This document shows positions 7,418 to 15,369 of a stretch of 26,865 nucleotides of DNA, piece after piece. Each line of letters opens with the position of its first letter. The stretch's first letter is position 1. Origin of the DNA: CAYZJV01 sp964616275 (GTDB lineage: Bacteria > Spirochaetota > Spirochaetia > Sphaerochaetales > Sphaerochaetaceae); assembly GCA_964616275.1 (NCBI GenBank), contig CAZTUL010000030.1, positions 1 through 26,865 of the forward strand, written 5' to 3'. The position numbers were made by a program, and so were the translations under genes. Below the pieces are notes generated by a model. The model worked only from the letters and a program-made list of their open reading frames with translations, did no database searches and was not told the origin of the DNA.

Positions 7418-10012
7418 ATGAATATTGATAAGATGACTATTAAGCTGCGTGAAGCATTGCAAAGTGCTAGCACGTTAGCACATGAGTACAGAAATCCATT
7501 AATAGAAAGAGAGCATTTTTTTCTCGCACTGTTACAACAGCGAGATGGTCTGATTGTTCCTCTTTTCGAACGTCTTGGTGTTTCTGCAGGTCTCTTGGAA
7601 CAGAAGCTTGAAGCTCTTGTTGAACGACTTCCAAAGGCATATGGAGATACTCACCAGAGTTCTCTTTCTCCTAAATTAGCTGAATTGCTGTATGCAGCAG
7701 AAAAACAAGCTACTGGGTTTAAAGATGAATATATGAGTGCAGAACATGTGCTTCTCGCACTCATAGCCGAAGAGTCTCCAATCTCAACTTTACTCAAGGA
7801 ACAAGGGGTGACTAAAGATGGTATACTGCAAGCGCTCAAACTCATTCGAGGAAATAATAGAATTACTGATGAGAGTCCTGAAGATAGATATCAATCTCTA
7901 GAAAAGTACTGCAAAGATATGACCGCTCTTGCACGTCAGCAGAAACTTGATCCTGTAATTGGACGAGATGATGAGATTAGGCGTGTAATGCAGGTGTTAT
8001 CGCGTAGGACAAAGAATAATCCTGTGCTCATCGGTGAACCGGGTGTAGGAAAGACAGCAATTGTAGAAGGACTTGCACAACGTATTGTATCGAAAGATGT
8101 CCCTGAATCTTTAACCTCAAAACGTCTGTTGGCTCTGGATCTGGGTGCACTCATTGCAGGTGCAAAGTTTCGAGGAGAATTCGAGGAACGGTTAAAGGCA
8201 GTAATCCATGAGGTTGTTGATTCAAACGGAGAGATTATTCTCTTTATAGATGAACTGCATACTCTTGTTGGAGCTGGAGCTGCGGAGGGATCAACCGATG
8301 CCTCTAATCTTCTTAAGCCTGCACTTGCTCGAGGCGAACTTCGTGCTGTTGGTGCAACAACGCTCGATGAGTATAGGAAGCACATCGAGTCAGATAAAGC
8401 CCTCGAAAGACGTTTTCAGCCTGTATACACAAAAGAACCAAGCGTAGAGGATACGATTGCAATCCTTCGAGGTCTCAAGGAGCGATACGAGGTGCACCAT
8501 GGGGTTCGTATTAAGGATGAAGCTTTGGTAGCGGCCGCGATGTTGTCTGACCGCTACATAACTGCACGATTCCTCCCCGATAAAGCTATCGATTTAGTCG
8601 ACGAAGCTGCAAGCCAACTAAAGATGGAAATTGAAAGTCAGCCGGTAGAACTTGATCAGATAGAACGGAAAATCCTGCAACTTACCATTGAGGCTCAAGC
8701 TCTAGTAAGGGAAACTGATAAAACTTCAGCAAAACGACGGGATAAAATTCAGGCAGAACTCGCCGATTTAAAAGGAACAAGAGATTCCTTGCAGCTGCAA
8801 TGGACTAATGAGAAAGAAGCAATTTCAAGTATTCGGGAAAATAAAGCACGTCTAGAGCAATTAAAACAGGAAGAGATACAAAGCGAACGTGAGGGCAACC
8901 TTGCTAGAGCAGCAGAAATTAAACATGGTCTCATCCCCTCGCTTATGAAAGAAATAACTCAGCAAAGTGAATCTCTTGATCAGGAACAGCAAGGGAAACG
9001 GATGTTACGTGAAGAGGTTTCTGATGACGATATTGCACGAATTGTCTCGAATTGGACCGGTATTCCGGTTGCTAAAATGCTCTCGTCTGAGATGGATAAG
9101 TACATACATCTCGAGGACATATTAAGTGAGCGGGTAATAGGCCAGGAAGAAGCGATTCGAGCTGTTTCTGATGCCATTAGACGAAATAAGACTGGTATTG
9201 GAGATGAACGGCGGCCATTGGGCACTTTCTTGTTTGCAGGACCGACAGGAGTAGGTAAGACAGAACTTGCAAAAGTTCTTGCTTCATTTCTGTTTGATGA
9301 TGAAAAGGCACTTACGAGAATTGATATGAGTGAGTATATGGAGAAATTTTCGGTAAGCCGTTTGATTGGTGCTCCTCCTGGATATGTTGGTTATGACCAA
9401 GGTGGACAGTTAACGGAGGTTGTACGGAGACGACCATATTCTGTAATTTTATTTGACGAGATAGAAAAAGCCCATCCCGATGTGTTTAATATTCTATTGC
9501 AGGTTCTTGATGATGGCCGACTTACAGATGGACAGGGGAGAATTGTCGATTTTACCAATACCATTGTCATTATGACGAGCAATCTAGGGAGTGAACTTCT
9601 CCTCTCTGCACCGACGTTTGAGGAGGCTCAGTCAGCAGTCGAATCGGTGATATCCAAATCGTTCAAACCTGAATTCATAAATCGTATCGATGAAATTATA
9701 GTGTTCCATCGGTTGGAAAAGATGCATATGAGAAAGATTGCAGGGTTACAACTCAGTCTTCTGGCAGATCGTCTTGCCCGAAGGAATATGCAACTGAGCT
9801 ACGACGAATCAGTTCTCGATATAATTGCAGCAGAGGGGTATAGCCCCGATTTTGGAGCTCGACCTATTAAGCGAAGCATTCAAAGTCTGATTGAAAATCC
9901 ACTAGCAAAGAAAATGCTTACTGGGGAGTTTGTCGAAGGAGATACAATCGTGCTTGCAACTGATGACGAGAGAGCTGTCACGTTTCAGAATCCACGCACG
10001 AAAGGTCAATAA
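7418..10012 (+). CDS. clpB: ATP-dependent disaggregase ClpB
   Basis: This is a Hsp104/ClpB hexameric AAA+ chaperone that, with DnaK, extracts proteins from aggregates in the cytoplasm. The 864 residues match full-length ClpB: two Clp_N repeats (about 1–145), a first AAA+ domain with Walker A GEPGVGKT (206–213) and Walker B ILFIDELHTL, a long charged coiled-coil middle domain (about 400–525), a second AAA+ domain with GPTGVGKT (608–615) and VILFDEIEKAHPD, and a C-terminal D2-small domain. The middle domain and absence of a ClpP-binding IGF/L loop separate it from ClpA/ClpC. The 3' end overlaps the convergent nucleotidyltransferase gene by 35 bp, with no terminator visible between them. The promoter region has an inverted repeat. 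Confidence 0.96.
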   Translation: MNIDKMTIKLREALQSASTLAHEYRNPLIEREHFFLALLQQRDGLIVPLFERLGVSAGLLEQKLEALVERLPKAYGDTHQSSLSPKLAELLYAAEKQATGFKDEYMSAEHVLLALIAEESPISTLLKEQGVTKDGILQALKLIRGNNRITDESPEDRYQSLEKYCKDMTALARQQKLDPVIGRDDEIRRVMQVLSRRTKNNPVLIGEPGVGKTAIVEGLAQRIVSKDVPESLTSKRLLALDLGALIAGAKFRGEFEERLKAVIHEVVDSNGEIILFIDELHTLVGAGAAEGSTDASNLLKPALARGELRAVGATTLDEYRKHIESDKALERRFQPVYTKEPSVEDTIAILRGLKERYEVHHGVRIKDEALVAAAMLSDRYITARFLPDKAIDLVDEAASQLKMEIESQPVELDQIERKILQLTIEAQALVRETDKTSAKRRDKIQAELADLKGTRDSLQLQWTNEKEAISSIRENKARLEQLKQEEIQSEREGNLARAAEIKHGLIPSLMKEITQQSESLDQEQQGKRMLREEVSDDDIARIVSNWTGIPVAKMLSSEMDKYIHLEDILSERVIGQEEAIRAVSDAIRRNKTGIGDERRPLGTFLFAGPTGVGKTELAKVLASFLFDDEKALTRIDMSEYMEKFSVSRLIGAPPGYVGYDQGGQLTEVVRRRPYSVILFDEIEKAHPDVFNILLQVLDDGRLTDGQGRIVDFTNTIVIMTSNLGSELLLSAPTFEEAQSAVESVISKSFKPEFINRIDEIIVFHRLEKMHMRKIAGLQLSLLADRLARRNMQLSYDESVLDIIAAEGYSPDFGARPIKRSIQSLIENPLAKKMLTGEFVEGDTIVLATDDERAVTFQNPRTKGQ

Positions 10013-10577
10013 GCTTTTGATATGCCTCTGGAGTATCGATATCTGTAATCCATGCTTGGTCTTCAGTGATGAACTCCCGGACGGCACGGGATGCAAGAAG
10101 AGCTCGCATGGTTGCAGTTTTAGGTTGTGCTAAAATTACCGGAAGTAGTGACGGTGCACACAATACTGGATGCCCAGGTATATTGTTACAAAAAGGACGT
10201 ACTGCTTCGTATGAAGGGAGCAGTTGTTGTAGTTGGTGATAATGATATGCAGTAATGAGTGGAGCATCTCCCAAGGCAATCGCAAAAGATTCTGTTTCCG
10301 GTATGTGTGAAACGCCAACGAGTGTAGATGAGAACTGGCCGAATTGCGGGTGAGGGTTCTGCACCCATGTTAGCCGATAAGGGAATTGTGTCTGATACTG
10401 TTCCAAAATCGGGATAATTGCTTTCTCATAAAAACCAGTTACCACTATCACATAATCGGAACCGGCGAGTGCTGCTTCTATTGCATGGCATATGAGTGGT
10501 TTATCACGATAAGGGAGTAATAGTTTTATATCTCCCATGCGTGAAGATTTTCCTGCTGCCAAAAGAACGGTATGCAT
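9978..10577 (-). CDS. MobA-like nucleotidyltransferase (MocA/CTP:Mo-cofactor type)
   Basis: This is a predicted NTP transferase with a Rossmann-like fold. The N-terminal nucleotide-binding loop LLAAGKSSRMG, then KLLLPYRDKPLI, and the metal-binding GDAPLI fit the MobA-like family that includes cytidylyl- and guanylyltransferases of molybdenum cofactor, and related sugar nucleotidyltransferases. I chose the ATG at 10577 (199 residues) because GAGG lies eight bases upstream and the glycine-rich loop then starts at residue 5, as in relatives; an upstream ATG at 10607 lacks a ribosome binding site. No other molybdenum or purine-catabolism genes are in the window, so the substrate is open. The last 35 bp overlap the end of clpB on the opposite strand. 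Confidence 0.78.
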   Translation of the reverse strand: MHTVLLAAGKSSRMGDIKLLLPYRDKPLICHAIEAALAGSDYVIVVTGFYEKAIIPILEQYQTQFPYRLTWVQNPHPQFGQFSSTLVGVSHIPETESFAIALGDAPLITAYHYHQLQQLLPSYEAVRPFCNNIPGHPVLCAPSLLPVILAQPKTATMRALLASRAVREFITEDQAWITDIDTPEAYQKLIDLSCVDSET

Positions 10578-10609
10578 GAATGAAACCTCTTGTGTAAAGA
10601 GTACCATGA

Positions 10610-10639
10610 TTGCAAAAACTATGCCAATCTGATTATACT
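10610..10639 (+). promoter_or_regulatory. Candidate promoter of the DUF554 gene
   Basis: TTGCAA (10610–10615) and TATACT (10634–10639) are 18 bp apart. The -10 ends only seven bases before the preferred ATG at 10647, so the transcript would start at or next to the start codon. It lies between two divergent genes. Confidence 0.45.
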
Positions 10640-10646
10640 TGCTGCC

Positions 10647-11378
10647 ATGATTGCCACTTATATTAACAGTCTCGCAATAATAATCGGTTCCCTTCTAGGT
10701 CTACTCATCGGCACACGTCTTAAAGAGCAATTCAAAGAGGTGATATTTGCCTCTTCCGGTCTTGTTACTGTGGTAATTGGTGTGCAGATGGCTCTGCAGA
10801 CGAGAAGTTACCTAGTACTTCTTTTTTCTATTGTGGTGGGAGGAATCCTCGGATACATAATCGGCATTGAAGATGCTGTACTGCGCCTTGGCGATTGGAT
10901 GGAGCTGAAAACCAGCCGGAAAAATCTCAAATCGGGCGATACTTCAGGTAGTTCGCTTTTTGCTCATGGATTTCTCAATGCCTCGGTACTCTTCTGTTCT
11001 GGAGCGATGGCGATTGTAGGATCCATTGCAGCTGGGACACAAGGCGACTACACCTTAATTTTTATAAAGTCTGTGATGGATGGCAGCATGGCAATAATTT
11101 TCGCAGCTGCTTATGGCCCAGGAGTTATTGCCTCTGCAGCCGTAGTCTTGGTATACCAGGGATTCTTTACACTTGCCGGTGGTTATCTGTCTCCAGTTAT
11201 GGGGGAGGCAGGATTGGCAGAACTTACTGCAGCTGGGGGAGTTTTGCTCATCATGATAGCTTTTGGACTTATCCAGGTACGCCAATTCAAGACAGGGAAT
11301 TTTCTTCCTGCACTGGTGATTGCACCATTATTCAGTAAGCTGGGTTCTTGGCTATCAGAATTGTTCCCTTTTCTGTAA
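10647..11378 (+). CDS. DUF554 family membrane protein (YdfK/YqgA-like)
   Basis: This is an integral membrane protein of unknown function, probably in the inner membrane; DUF554 proteins are suspected transporters. The sequence has about six to seven hydrophobic spans: a family-typical N-terminus (MIATYINSLAIIIGSLLGLL), then GLVTVVIGVQMAL, GGILGYIIGIEDAVLRLGDW, HGFLNASVLFCSGAMAIVGS, and IKSVMDGSMAIIFAAAYGPGV. I chose the ATG at 10647 (243 residues) because DUF554 proteins start at this motif. An upstream in-frame start at 10590 would add 19 polar residues and cross the candidate promoter. There is no Shine-Dalgarno sequence at 10647, which fits a leaderless mRNA. It is convergent with glgP. 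Confidence 0.82.
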   Translation: MIATYINSLAIIIGSLLGLLIGTRLKEQFKEVIFASSGLVTVVIGVQMALQTRSYLVLLFSIVVGGILGYIIGIEDAVLRLGDWMELKTSRKNLKSGDTSGSSLFAHGFLNASVLFCSGAMAIVGSIAAGTQGDYTLIFIKSVMDGSMAIIFAAAYGPGVIASAAVVLVYQGFFTLAGGYLSPVMGEAGLAELTAAGGVLLIMIAFGLIQVRQFKTGNFLPALVIAPLFSKLGSWLSELFPFL

Positions 11379-11424
11379 AAAAATGCCAGAGTCCTCATTG
11401 TGGACCCTGGCAATTATCTTTTTT
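11377..11424. terminator. Bidirectional intrinsic terminator between DUF554 and glgP
   Basis: TGCCAGAGTCC (11384–11394) pairs with GGACCCTGGCA (11402–11412) with one A·C mismatch and a 7-nt loop. A run of six T follows on the plus strand (11419–11424), and seven A (11377–11383) on the other side form a U-tract for minus-strand transcripts. It therefore serves both convergent genes. It overlaps the DUF554 stop at 11376–11378 and the glgP stop at 11423–11425. Confidence 0.85.
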
Positions 11425-13927
11425 ATCGTTTGCGTGCCGATTTTAAGGTTGAACTTGCCGACTCATCACGTTCAATCGGACATCGTTTTGCCTTCCAGAT
11501 ATCGTTAGTATATTCCATGATGGTTCTGTCACTCGAAAACTTTCCTGATGCTGCAATATTGAGAATTGCCTTTTTAGCCCACGCATCTCGGTTGTTTGTA
11601 TAAAGAAATGTTGCCTCGTCATGGGCATCTGCATAACTACGCAAATCTGCAAGATGGAAATAACGATCATCTTCTAGAAGTGATTTTCGTAAAGGTTCAA
11701 AGATATTCGGTTCCATCACATTGAAATATCCAGAGAGGAAAAGATCCACCATCTTTCGGATTTCAGGATCGCGAGAGACCCAATCATAGGGGTCGTAATG
11801 TGGTCGCATACGTTCTATCTCATCGGCTGAGTGACCGAAGATAAACATATGCTCTCGTCCCACTTCTTCAGCCATTTCAATAGTAGCCCCATCCATAGTG
11901 CCAATAGTGAGTGCACCATTGCACATGAACTTCATGTTTCCCGTCCCTGAAGCTTCAAATCCCGCAGTGGAAATCTGTTCTGACAAGTCGGTTGCCGGAA
12001 TGAGATTTTCTGCCATGGTCACGCGATAGTTGGGAAGGAAATGAACCGATAACAGCTTGTTAACTGAAGTGTCATCATTAATAATTTTTGCAATGTTGTT
12101 AATCAGTTTTATGATGAGCTTCGCATGAACATACCCTGGTGCTGCCTTTCCTCCGAAAATAAATGAAGTAGGAGAAAAATCTTCAATTCGTCCCTCTTTA
12201 ATTCTTTGATACAAAATCATAATGTTCAGTGCATTAAGCAGCTGTCGTTTGTATTCATGTATTCGCTTTACCTGGACATCAAACATTGAATCCGGATTCA
12301 GAAGAATACCACAATCCCGTTTCAAGAAATTGACAGCTGTTTCTTTTGCCTTTTGTTTGATAGTAAGAAAGTCAGCCCTAAAGTTGGAATCTTCAGCAAA
12401 TGGCTCAAGGTCTTTTATTCGGTCATAGTCAGTAATCCAGCCATCGCCGATAGCTTCAGAAATTTTTGATGCGAGAAGTGGATTTGCACTAAGCAGCCAT
12501 CGTCGCTGAGTTATCCCGTTAGTTTTATTATTGAATCGATTCGGAAAGACTACCGAGAACTCTGGGAACATTCGCTCGGTGAGCAATCGTGAATGCAGTG
12601 CTGCAACTCCATTAGTTGAATGTGATCCAATAATAGATAGGTTTGCCATACGAATTTGTTTAGTAGATCCCTCTTCTACAATACTCAACTTCCTTATAGC
12701 TTCAGGACGCAATGGAAAGAAAGAAACGGCATGCTGCAGAAAACGGTGATTGATTTCATAAATAATCTGCAAATGTCTCGGCAGAATCTGCTCCATCATA
12801 CTGAGAGGCCATTTCTCGAGTGCCTCTGGCATAAGCGTATGGTTGGTATAGCCCATAGTACGAACAGTGATATCCCACGCCTCTTCCCATGGCAGGTTTT
12901 CTAAATCTAGAAGAATACGCATAAGTTCGGGAATCGCAAGTGAAGGGTGTGTGTCATTCAATTGAATTGCGGCAAAATCGGGAAGTTTGCTCCATGGTGC
13001 CGATTGCCGTCTGAATCTACGGATAATGTCTGCGAGAGAACAGGCGACAAAAAAGTACTGTTGTTTTAGTCGGAGCTCCTTTCCCATATACAAAGTATCG
13101 TTGGGATAAAGGACCTGACTAAGGTTTTCTGCAAGGATCTTTGATCGTACTGCCTCAACATAGTCACCCTCGTTGAATTCCTGGAAATTAAATTCATCAG
13201 TTGCTTTTGCACTCCAGAGTCGAAGTGTGTTAACCGTTTTTCCACCATATCCAACTATGGGCATATCGTACGCAACGCCTTGAACCTGGTCAGCACTAAT
13301 CCATTTGTACTGATCCTTTCCTCCCTCACGAATAACACGTACTTCACCGCCAAAACCTACAGTAAAGGTAAGATCTTCACGCGGTATTTCCCAAGGATTA
13401 CCATGCCGTAACCAGTTATCGGGCTGTTCAGATTGCCAGCCATTTCTCACCTGCTGTTTAAAGATGCCGAAATTATACCTAATACCATATCCATAGGAAG
13501 GGATGTCGAGCGTTGCCAGAGAATCGAGGAAGCAGGCAGCAAGACGACCAAGACCACCATTTCCAAGACCCGCATCGGGTTCCACTTCCACAATTTCTTC
13601 ATAGGTGTATCCCAATTCCGACATCGCAGCACGAACTTCATCCTCAAGTCCCAGATTAATGCAATTGTTAGTCATGGCACGACCCATCAAGAACTCAAGT
13701 GATAGGTAATAGACTCGTTTTGAGCCCTCTTTTCTTTGGGTTGCACGTGAATGATGCCATTGATGAATGATTCGGTCACGAATCGCATATGCAAGAGCTG
13801 TGTAACGGGTTATATCGGTATTATGGAACTCATCGGCATCGAGAGAGTACTTCAAATGTTCCGCAAAATCTAAGGCAATAGCCGCTTTTGTCGGCGAGAA
13901 TCGAGTATGTTGTTCTGTGGTACTCAT
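11423..13927 (-). CDS. glgP: Glycogen/starch/alpha-glucan phosphorylase
   Basis: This is a cytoplasmic pyridoxal-phosphate enzyme that releases glucose 1-phosphate from alpha-1,4-glucans. The 834 residues match the GT35 family over their full length: YYLSLEFLMGR, the conserved DAGLGNGGLGRLAACFLDS, YGYGIRYNFGIFKQ, QLNDTHPSLAIPELMR, VKRIHEYKRQLLNALN, and the PLP site EASGTGNMKFMCNGAL with the Schiff-base lysine at about residue 666. Ribosome binding site AAAAGGAG lies just before the ATG. It stands alone in its direction, with its own promoter candidate (13969–13997) and a shared terminator with DUF554. No glgA, glgB or glgC is near. Glycogen versus maltodextrin preference cannot be read from sequence. 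Confidence 0.95.
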   Translation of the reverse strand: MSTTEQHTRFSPTKAAIALDFAEHLKYSLDADEFHNTDITRYTALAYAIRDRIIHQWHHSRATQRKEGSKRVYYLSLEFLMGRAMTNNCINLGLEDEVRAAMSELGYTYEEIVEVEPDAGLGNGGLGRLAACFLDSLATLDIPSYGYGIRYNFGIFKQQVRNGWQSEQPDNWLRHGNPWEIPREDLTFTVGFGGEVRVIREGGKDQYKWISADQVQGVAYDMPIVGYGGKTVNTLRLWSAKATDEFNFQEFNEGDYVEAVRSKILAENLSQVLYPNDTLYMGKELRLKQQYFFVACSLADIIRRFRRQSAPWSKLPDFAAIQLNDTHPSLAIPELMRILLDLENLPWEEAWDITVRTMGYTNHTLMPEALEKWPLSMMEQILPRHLQIIYEINHRFLQHAVSFFPLRPEAIRKLSIVEEGSTKQIRMANLSIIGSHSTNGVAALHSRLLTERMFPEFSVVFPNRFNNKTNGITQRRWLLSANPLLASKISEAIGDGWITDYDRIKDLEPFAEDSNFRADFLTIKQKAKETAVNFLKRDCGILLNPDSMFDVQVKRIHEYKRQLLNALNIMILYQRIKEGRIEDFSPTSFIFGGKAAPGYVHAKLIIKLINNIAKIINDDTSVNKLLSVHFLPNYRVTMAENLIPATDLSEQISTAGFEASGTGNMKFMCNGALTIGTMDGATIEMAEEVGREHMFIFGHSADEIERMRPHYDPYDWVSRDPEIRKMVDLFLSGYFNVMEPNIFEPLRKSLLEDDRYFHLADLRSYADAHDEATFLYTNNRDAWAKKAILNIAASGKFSSDRTIMEYTNDIWKAKRCPIERDESASSTLKSARKR

Positions 13928-13968
13928 AAAACTCCTTTTGCAGTATGTAATTTACCGCATCTGCAGCA

Positions 13969-13997
13969 ATAGTATATGAATACTGATGCCGAATCAA
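13969..13997 (-). promoter_or_regulatory. Candidate sigma-70 promoter of glgP
   Basis: On the minus strand TTGATT (13992–13997) and TACTAT (13969–13974) are separated by 17 bp. The predicted leader of roughly 35 nt ends in AAAAGGAG before the ATG at 13927. Confidence 0.5.
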
Positions 13998-14059
13998 CCA
14001 CAAGCAGTGTAGGGCTCACAGGGAGAGTGGGTGTTTTATTAAATGTTCGTGTATGTATA

Positions 14060-14088
14060 TTGACAAAAAGGGGGTGATTTGCTACGTT
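14060..14088 (+). promoter_or_regulatory. Candidate promoter of the tRNA-Thr–rpmG–tRNA-Trp–secE–nusG unit
   Basis: A consensus -35 TTGACA (14060–14065) is 17 bp from TACGTT (14083–14088). Transcription would start near 14095, some 50 nt before tRNA-Thr. A second TTGACA at 14087–14092 has no well-spaced -10. The rest of the 13928–14146 gap holds the glgP promoter and nothing else I can identify. Confidence 0.5.
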
Positions 14089-14146
14089 GACATCTGCTCG
14101 ACCGCGGAAAGGGATATTTTTCCATTTTTCGTCATGTAGCTGATAT

Positions 14147-14219
14147 GCCCTTGTAGCTCAGCTGGCAGAGCACCACCATGGTAAGGTGGGGGTCATCGGT
14201 TCAAATCCGATCGAGGGCT
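14147..14219 (+). tRNA. tRNA-Thr (anticodon GGT)
   Basis: The 73-nt cloverleaf folds fully: acceptor GCCCTTG with CGAGGGC (one G·U), D-stem GCTC/GAGC, anticodon stem CCACC/GGTGG with loop ATGGTAA giving anticodon GGT (reads ACC and ACU), and T-arm with TTCAAAT between ATCGG and CCGAT. No CCA is encoded. In many bacteria tRNA-Thr(GGT) precedes tuf and tRNA-Trp–secE; here rpmG follows instead. Confidence 0.96.
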
Positions 14220-14280
14220 GTATTCCTCTATCATTCGTTGAGAGCGGAGCCGGGTATTTGACCGGCAAGGAGTTTTTACT

Positions 14281-14460
14281 ATGGCTAGCAGTAAGAAGAA
14301 GGGGCCGGTTGAAAAGATCGCCTTGCAGTGCACTGAGTGCAAGCAGAAAAATTATACAACTGAAAAAAATCGGCGTAACACACCGGGAAAACTTGAGTTG
14401 AATAAATTCTGTCCATTCGAGCGAAAGCATACTCTTCATCGCGAGACGAAGATTAAATAG
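14281..14460 (+). CDS. rpmG: 50S ribosomal protein L33
   Basis: This is a small component of the large ribosomal subunit, 59 residues (MASSKKKGPVEKIALQC...). The L33 signature is clear: CTECKQKNYTTEKNRRN, then LNKFCPFERKHTLHRETKIK. The first zinc-ribbon pair CxxC is intact, but the second is CPFE in place of CPxC, so only three cysteines remain. AAGGAG at 14267–14272 is eight bases before the ATG, directly after a GCCGG/CCGGC hairpin (14249–14266). The gene sits between two tRNA genes, 61 nt after tRNA-Thr and 27 nt before tRNA-Trp, the spirochaetal arrangement upstream of secE. Confidence 0.93.
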   Translation: MASSKKKGPVEKIALQCTECKQKNYTTEKNRRNTPGKLELNKFCPFERKHTLHRETKIK

Positions 14461-14487
14461 CCTTCCAAGGCGAATCGAGAAGCGAAC

Positions 14488-14561
14488 AGGTCAGTAGCTC
14501 CAATGGCTAGAGCGCTGGTCTCCAAAACCGGATGTTGTAGGTTCGAGTCCTACCTGACCTG
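14488..14561 (+). tRNA. tRNA-Trp (anticodon CCA)
   Basis: The 74-nt cloverleaf has acceptor AGGTCAG with CTGACCT, D-stem GCTC/GAGC, anticodon stem CTGGT/ACCGG with loop CTCCAAA (anticodon CCA), and T-arm GTAGG/CCTAC with TTCGAGT. The discriminator is G (14561). No CCA is encoded. It lies 27 nt from both rpmG and secE, so the three are very probably one transcript. Confidence 0.96.
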
Positions 14562-14588
14562 TCCGCTTTCCGTGCAAGGAGTTGGTTG

Positions 14589-14768
14589 ATGAAGAAGTTG
14601 ATTCGTTATTTTAAAGAATCTCATATGGAGTTGAAGAAGGTTGTGTGGCCTGCTCGGGATGAAGTGGTAAGCTCAACCAAGGTTGTGCTGATTTCTACCG
14701 CAATTTTTGCCCTGGTCCTCGGCTTGGTTGACTTCCTGCTCGTACAGGGTGTTGACCTGATTTTCTAG
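14589..14768 (+). CDS. secE: Preprotein translocase subunit SecE
   Basis: This is the small essential subunit that clamps SecY in the inner-membrane translocon. It has 59 residues: an amphipathic N-terminal helix with the family motif ELKKVVWPARDEVVSST, then one membrane span (VVLISTAIFALVLGLVDFLL). It is the short single-span form usual outside enterobacteria. I prefer ATG at 14589, seven bases after AAGGAG (14576–14581), over an adjacent in-frame TTG at 14586, which would leave only four. nusG follows after nine bases. Confidence 0.94.
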   Translation: MKKLIRYFKESHMELKKVVWPARDEVVSSTKVVLISTAIFALVLGLVDFLLVQGVDLIF

Positions 14769-14777
14769 GGAGAGGTC

Positions 14778-15335
14778 ATGGCAAAAGGTTGGTATGTAGT
14801 ACATACGTATTCTGGATATGAGAATAAAATCGAAAAAACTATCCGGAAGATAATGGAAAGTGACCCGCAGTTTTGTGAGGTCGTTTCTGACATCAAGGTG
14901 CCCACTGAAGAAGTTGTTGAAGTAAAAGATGGCGTGAAAAAAACTGTTAAACGCAAAATACTTCCTAGTTATATTCTTGTTCAGATGGATTTGCCTGAAT
15001 ATCAATGGGAATTTTTCTGTTCTCAGATTAAACGCATCCAGGGAGTAACCGGATTTGTGGGTTCTTTGGATGGGCGAAAACCTGTTCCACTCTCCAGTGA
15101 AGAGTTGAAGGGAATCCTTCAGAAGACTGGTGAAATTAAAACCGAGAAAGTATTGCGACCCAAGCAGTCTTTCAGTCACGGTGAACATGTGAAGATTGTT
15201 GAAGGGCCATTTGAGTCTTTCACTGGAACCATAGAAGAGGTGAATATGGAGAAGGGAAAACTACGTGTACTCGTTGGCATCTTCGGCCGTTCCACCCCAG
15301 TTGAAGTAGATTTTTTACAGGTTGAGAAGGTATAA
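14778..15335 (+). CDS. nusG: Transcription termination/antitermination factor NusG
   Basis: This is an RNA polymerase-associated elongation factor that also links to Rho and to ribosomal protein S10. The 185 residues contain the N-terminal NGN domain (WYVVHTYSGYENKIEKTI; LPSYILVQMDLPEYQWEFFCSQIKRIQGVTGFVG) and the C-terminal KOW domain (HGEHVKIVEGPFESFTGTIEEVNMEKGKLRVLVGIFGR). The start has GGGAGAGG upstream. It is directly coupled to secE. A 132-bp gap with hairpins precedes rplK. Confidence 0.96.
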   Translation: MAKGWYVVHTYSGYENKIEKTIRKIMESDPQFCEVVSDIKVPTEEVVEVKDGVKKTVKRKILPSYILVQMDLPEYQWEFFCSQIKRIQGVTGFVGSLDGRKPVPLSSEELKGILQKTGEIKTEKVLRPKQSFSHGEHVKIVEGPFESFTGTIEEVNMEKGKLRVLVGIFGRSTPVEVDFLQVEKV

Positions 15336-15369
15336 CCTCTGTTCAGCCTGATTGGTTTTTAACACAATA

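Noticed and set aside
10578..10607. Upstream ATG for the MobA-like protein
   Set aside because: There is no ribosome binding site before 10607, while GAGG is well placed before 10577.
10590..10646. Upstream start for the DUF554 protein
   Set aside because: It would add 19 polar residues not typical of the family, cross the promoter and overlap the divergent gene's translation start.
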